Shown here: piece by piece, positions 14,301 through 17,211 of the stretch
Layout of the letters: every line of letters begins with the position of its first letter
How positions within the stretch are numbered: position 1 is the stretch's first letter
Origin: DATLYB01 sp964502525
GTDB taxonomy: Bacteria > Bacteroidota > Bacteroidia > Chitinophagales > CAIOSU01
Direction of reading: 5' to 3'
NCBI GenBank assembly: GCA_964502525.1
Contig: CAZCXH010000107.1
Span: 1 to 17,211, forward strand
Length of the DNA stretch: 17,211 nucleotides
The notes under the pieces: generated by a model
What the model was told of the DNA's origin: nothing
Seen by the model: only the letters and a program-made list of their open reading frames with translations
Database searches by the model: none
Position numbers and translations under genes: made by a program

Positions 14301-17211
14301 CAAGCGACAGCATCGTTTCATGGCTGTGGAGTTTCGGTGATAACCAGACGAGCGATTTGCAGCATCCCACGCACGTTTATACTGTTTCAGACACATTCCT
14401 GCCATCACTTATAGTTACAGATTTTAACGGATGCAGGGACACGGCTTATTTTGTTCCGATCACATTGACCGGACCTAAGGGCACTTTTGATTTCATTCAG
14501 GATGATTTTTGCATCCCTGTTGCCGTGCCATTCTTTTCTGATGCAGCGGATACCATCCTTCATGTCTATGACTACGGTGATGGAAACATCGGGATATTTA
14601 TTGGAGGCGATACAACCGTTCATGACTACACCTATCCGGGAGTATTTCACCCGTCACTGGTGTTGGATGACGGACATGGCTGCGTGATCTCGATTGATCA
14701 CCCGGATTCGATTATTACTTTTGGGCTTATCGGTGATTTTGGTTCAGACATATCCTACATCTGCCGTCAAAATCTGGTGCATTTTTATGATTCATCATTT
14801 GGGATTTCAAATCCCATCTCCTGGTTTTGGGATTTTGGCGATGGCGACACCAGCGCCCTGCAGAATCCAACGCATTATTACAGCGTTCCCGGGACGTATG
14901 ACGTGATGCTCATTGTGACTAACATTGAAGGATGTACCGATACGATGATCAAACCCGACTATATCACCGTTGATCCGGGACCGGTTGCCGACTTTACAAT
15001 GAATGATGCCGATGTTTGCATACCGGAAACAATCAATTTCTCTGACGCTTCCGTTTCGGGCAGCGCGATTGTTTCATGGGAATGGGATTTTGGCGATGGA
15101 GGAATTGACACCATACAGAATCCGTCACATACCTATATAACGGTGGATACATTCACAGTAAACCTCATCATTGAAACGAATGTTGGTTGTCGTGACACAG
15201 TAAATAAAACGGTCATTACCAATGGTCCGCCTGTTGCTGATGCCGGACCTGATCAGGCTATTTGCATCGGTGATACTGCTTCGCTGGCAGGTTCCGGAGG
15301 CTTGACTTATTCGTGGACTCCGAACGCTGGCATCAGCGATCCGAATATTTCCAACCCTTCTGCGTTTCCGACTAACACAACAACATACACGCTGACGGTT
15401 TATGACAGTCTTGGCTGCTCTGACACAGATGATGTTATAGTTACAGTTCATCCATTGCCGGTTGTTGGCTCGACTGCTGCCGCGATTTGTACAGGAGATA
15501 CCGCTCAGCTTTCAGCAAGCGGAGGGATAAGCTATTCGTGGTCACCGGCAGCAACGCTGAATGACGCGAATATTTCAAATCCGTTTGCAAATCCGGATTC
15601 AACAACCACCTATACCGTTGTAGTCACCGACAGCAACGGGTGCGTTAATTCGATAAGCACAACGATTATCGTTCATCCGCTACCCGCGCCCCTGGTTTCT
15701 TCAGCTAACAAATTCCTTTGTGAGGGGCAATCGGTGCAACTCAATGCAACCGGTGGAGTCAACTATAGCTGGTCACCGGCAACGTGGCTGAACAATGCAA
15801 ATATTCCCAATCCCGTTGCCACTCCGCCCGGTTCAGCGACATATACCGTTACAGTAACAGATCACAACGGATGTCAAAACCAGGCGTCAATCAGCATTAC
15901 GGTTTATCCCTTGCCGCTTAACACCATTGGTCCTGATACGACTATTTGCCAGGGAGAAACGGCTCACCTTGTCGTGAATGGCGGAAATACGTTCAATTGG
16001 TTCCCAACAAACGGATTAAGCTGCGACTCCTGCAGCAATCCAAGTGCAACTCCAGATTCAACTACCAAGTATTATGTTGAAATCACCAACTCGGTTGGAT
16101 GCACCGTTACTGATTCGATTATGGTAACCGTTATCCCCTCCCAGACAATTACAATAAGTAAAGATACGTTCGTGTGCAAGGGAAGCAGTGTGCAGCTTAA
16201 TGTTTCAGGTGGAGTCAATTATCAATGGTCACCGGCTGCAGGGCTTGACAATCCGTTTGTTCCATTCCCGGTTGCATCTCCGGACATCAGCACCACTTAC
16301 ATCGTCAATGTTATTTCACCTTTCGGCTGCTCGAAAAACGATTCAGTTCGTGTTGAAGTTTTGGACTTCAATGCTGACATGACATTATCTGAAAACATGG
16401 GATGCCTGCCCGTGAACGTTCAGTTCACGGATCTGTCGTCATCGGATGATACAATTGTTTCATGGCAGTGGGATTTTGACAATGGCAGGTTTTCCAGTAT
16501 TCAGAATCCGTTTCATGTATTTGGAACTCCGGGAACTTATGACGTCATGCTCACCATCACAACAGCCAGAGGTTGTGTTGACTCGGTAGAAGCGCCTGTT
16601 ATTGTGCACGACCTGCCAGAAGTGATTGCGGGTCCTGACACCGCGATATGCCTCGGTGAGTCAGTTCAGTTATACAGCTCTGGAGGAGTGTATTACAATT
16701 GGTCGCCATCCGTTGGATTGAATGCAATTGACATCCCCAATCCGGTTGCAACACCCAATACTACGCGCTACTATGAGCTGATCGTTACAGATGCGAACGG
16801 CTGCACCAACAGTGATTCAGTGTTAATAATGGTCAACGCCTTGCCGGTGACAACGATTTCTGCCGGAACGAGCCTTTGCTACGGTGATTCAACACAGTTG
16901 GAAGCTACCGGAGGTTTTTCATATTCCTGGTCACCGGTTGCCGGGCTGAGCAATCCAAATATCGCCAATCCTGTAGCGGGTCCTGAATCCACCACAATTT
17001 ATGTTGTGAATGTCGCAACGCAATTCGGATGCAACGCGGTTGACTCAGTGATGGTCGTTATTCACCCGAAACCCGTGCTGGTGGTGAAAGCAGAAAATGA
17101 AATATGCATTGGCGACAGCACGCAATTCAACCTGACTGGCGCGGACAGCTACGAATGGTCTCCCGCGACCGGGTTAAGCTGCCTTGCATGTCCTGACCCG
17201 GTTGCGAATCC
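11360..17211 (+). CDS. Giant PKD-repeat surface protein, 3' end outside window
   Basis: One open frame of 1950 codons runs from the ATG at 11360 to the window edge. An in-frame TGA at 11351-11353 excludes an earlier start, and GAGGAGAG just upstream of the ATG is an unusually good ribosome-binding site for this genome type. Residues 1-36 are a long signal peptide (hydrophobic core ALVLFLWILL, cleavage near SHAQ). Fifteen tandem PKD domains follow at about 80-85 residues each, marked by WxWDFGDG motifs (residue 74 onward; for example 328, 821, 1155). Copy 13 is degenerate (VYDYGDG). Next come five Ig-like modules of about 75 residues (core AICTGDTAQLSASGG, then YSWSP), a sixteenth PKD (residue 1702, DFDNG) and at least three more Ig-like modules. 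Such proteins are exported adhesins or cell-surface fibres in Bacteroidetes, usually with a T9SS type B (CHU_C-like) tail, which would lie beyond the window. No enzyme domain is seen. Confidence 0.93.
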   Translation, partial: MVRGVSIYEGLKYRPLKKLTPHALRTALVLFLWILLQNNSHAQVAADFSASVTRGCSPLVVCFTDLSTGNPDTWLWDFGNGNFSPDHNPCAIYINPGTYTVSLTASNTGGSDTKTINAMITVFANPVVDFSADNALGCAPETINFTDETTLGDAPLVSWRWDFGDGNTSTQQNPANTYTNPGTYTVVLEVTDSNGCEHSKSVSNMITILASPNVDFDPVPSSSCGFPVTVTFQDQSTGSMITDYFWDLDDGATSTLQNPVHTYNSPGTYDVSLTLTNSAGCTATKTLTDFLGNGGLNADFSVDDTDGCGSVSPDFEDQSTSSGTIVDWFWDFGDGGTSNVQNTTHNYTIPGTYDVTLIVTDNSGCTDTTVYDDLITVYVRPAANFTADNTTGCALPFTVNFTESATDDISWLWEFGDGNTSTLQNPSHSYTDAGSYGVRLTVTSADGCTRTSFKPDYIKITSPSANFWADVNQGCLDLTVNFNDQSTSSSAITNWNWNFGDGGTSTQENPSHTYTTEGTFDVRLIITNADGCTDTIVKTGYIAAGEQPDIHFGSDKQFACLGTPIHFYDSSDIGDEWQWDFGDGTIDTSQNPVHTYTDTGAFNVTLIVFSNGCSDTLTRSGFVTIAPPRADFAAVHSCANPFEVTFADSSLGPDVWHWDFGDGDTSTSQNNTHVFDSTGNYTVSLFVEDTSSGCVDSTSRVVRVTDPVAAFSDTFVTGCYPLIVNFASNSVDADTYQWFFGDGDTSSQENPIKVYDTSGVFDVTLVVADIHGCLDTLVKNDNVTVLGAHAWFEGDTLFGCTPLTVDYADSSTSFLGAITSWYWEFGDGNTSALQNPTNVYTEPGLYSVTLHVTDSNGCMDSLRRVNYIIPTYPSADFIADDTIVCVGEDVRFNNLSIGSGMSYLWDFGDGTTSTDFLPVHAYSAEGIYTVSLIATDINGCDSAKIRPLYIEVVQPQAALTADSTFASCPPLWVNFTDLTPASDSIVSWLWSFGDNQTSDLQHPTHVYTVSDTFLPSLIVTDFNGCRDTAYFVPITLTGPKGTFDFIQDDFCIPVAVPFFSDAADTILHVYDYGDGNIGIFIGGDTTVHDYTYPGVFHPSLVLDDGHGCVISIDHPDSIITFGLIGDFGSDISYICRQNLVHFYDSSFGISNPISWFWDFGDGDTSALQNPTHYYSVPGTYDVMLIVTNIEGCTDTMIKPDYITVDPGPVADFTMNDADVCIPETINFSDASVSGSAIVSWEWDFGDGGIDTIQNPSHTYITVDTFTVNLIIETNVGCRDTVNKTVITNGPPVADAGPDQAICIGDTASLAGSGGLTYSWTPNAGISDPNISNPSAFPTNTTTYTLTVYDSLGCSDTDDVIVTVHPLPVVGSTAAAICTGDTAQLSASGGISYSWSPAATLNDANISNPFANPDSTTTYTVVVTDSNGCVNSISTTIIVHPLPAPLVSSANKFLCEGQSVQLNATGGVNYSWSPATWLNNANIPNPVATPPGSATYTVTVTDHNGCQNQASISITVYPLPLNTIGPDTTICQGETAHLVVNGGNTFNWFPTNGLSCDSCSNPSATPDSTTKYYVEITNSVGCTVTDSIMVTVIPSQTITISKDTFVCKGSSVQLNVSGGVNYQWSPAAGLDNPFVPFPVASPDISTTYIVNVISPFGCSKNDSVRVEVLDFNADMTLSENMGCLPVNVQFTDLSSSDDTIVSWQWDFDNGRFSSIQNPFHVFGTPGTYDVMLTITTARGCVDSVEAPVIVHDLPEVIAGPDTAICLGESVQLYSSGGVYYNWSPSVGLNAIDIPNPVATPNTTRYYELIVTDANGCTNSDSVLIMVNALPVTTISAGTSLCYGDSTQLEATGGFSYSWSPVAGLSNPNIANPVAGPESTTIYVVNVATQFGCNAVDSVMVVIHPKPVLVVKAENEICIGDSTQFNLTGADSYEWSPATGLSCLACPDPVAN
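15235..17211 (+). repeat. Second repeat module in the PKD protein, eight copies seen
   Basis: After the fifteenth PKD domain the protein changes to a module of roughly 75 residues with pattern xxICxGDSxQLxxxGGxxYxWSPxxGL, ending TTTYTVxVTDSNGC. Five copies run to about 16370, one PKD domain interrupts at about 16371-16615, and three more copies reach the edge. Copies four and eight share a LSCxxC insertion after the WxP motif. Confidence 0.85.

Overview
The window looks like a chromosomal segment of a Bacteroidetes bacterium (Bacteroidota, possibly Chitinophagales or Flavobacteriales). Three sequence signs support this. Two intact proteins end in type IX secretion system (T9SS) sorting domains. 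There are SprB-type repeats and very long PKD-repeat proteins. The genes lack good Shine-Dalgarno sites, except perhaps one. No RNA gene, CRISPR array or intact mobile element was seen.

Layout: (1) 1-2718, minus strand: a small secreted protein of unknown function overlaps by four bases (ATGA) the start of a large SprB-repeat surface protein whose end lies outside the window. (2) 2719-3771: a non-coding scar. It holds a decayed C-terminal piece of an IS4-family transposase, broken by a 7-bp tandem duplication and a 1-bp deletion. This piece abuts an orphan, frameshifted T9SS sorting domain. A perfect 19-bp-arm hairpin follows, directly behind the next gene. (3) 3772-8082, minus: a 1436-residue secreted M4 (thermolysin-like) metalloprotease. 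It carries a pre-peptidase-C-like domain, four Cys-rich units, three Ig-like domains joined by two almost pure asparagine linkers, and a T9SS tail. (4) 8083-8930: a gap with two copies of a dispersed repeat and a possible gene remnant. (5) 8931-10897, minus: a two-gene unit of a secreted thioredoxin-like T9SS protein and an outer-membrane barrel ending in a heavy-metal-binding CPMHP/CPKCGMDL domain. (6) 10898-11359: a divergent intergenic region with nested inverted repeats. (7) 11360-17211, plus: the first 1950 residues of a giant PKD/Ig-like repeat protein that runs off the window.

The common theme is export to the cell surface. At least five gene products have signal peptides. Two carry T9SS tails, and the two truncated giants probably end in one outside the window. 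Most worth a second look are the (N6-Q-N6-W) asparagine linker in the protease, encoded by a 42-bp minisatellite, and the pairing of a secreted thioredoxin with a barrel that carries a metal-binding domain.
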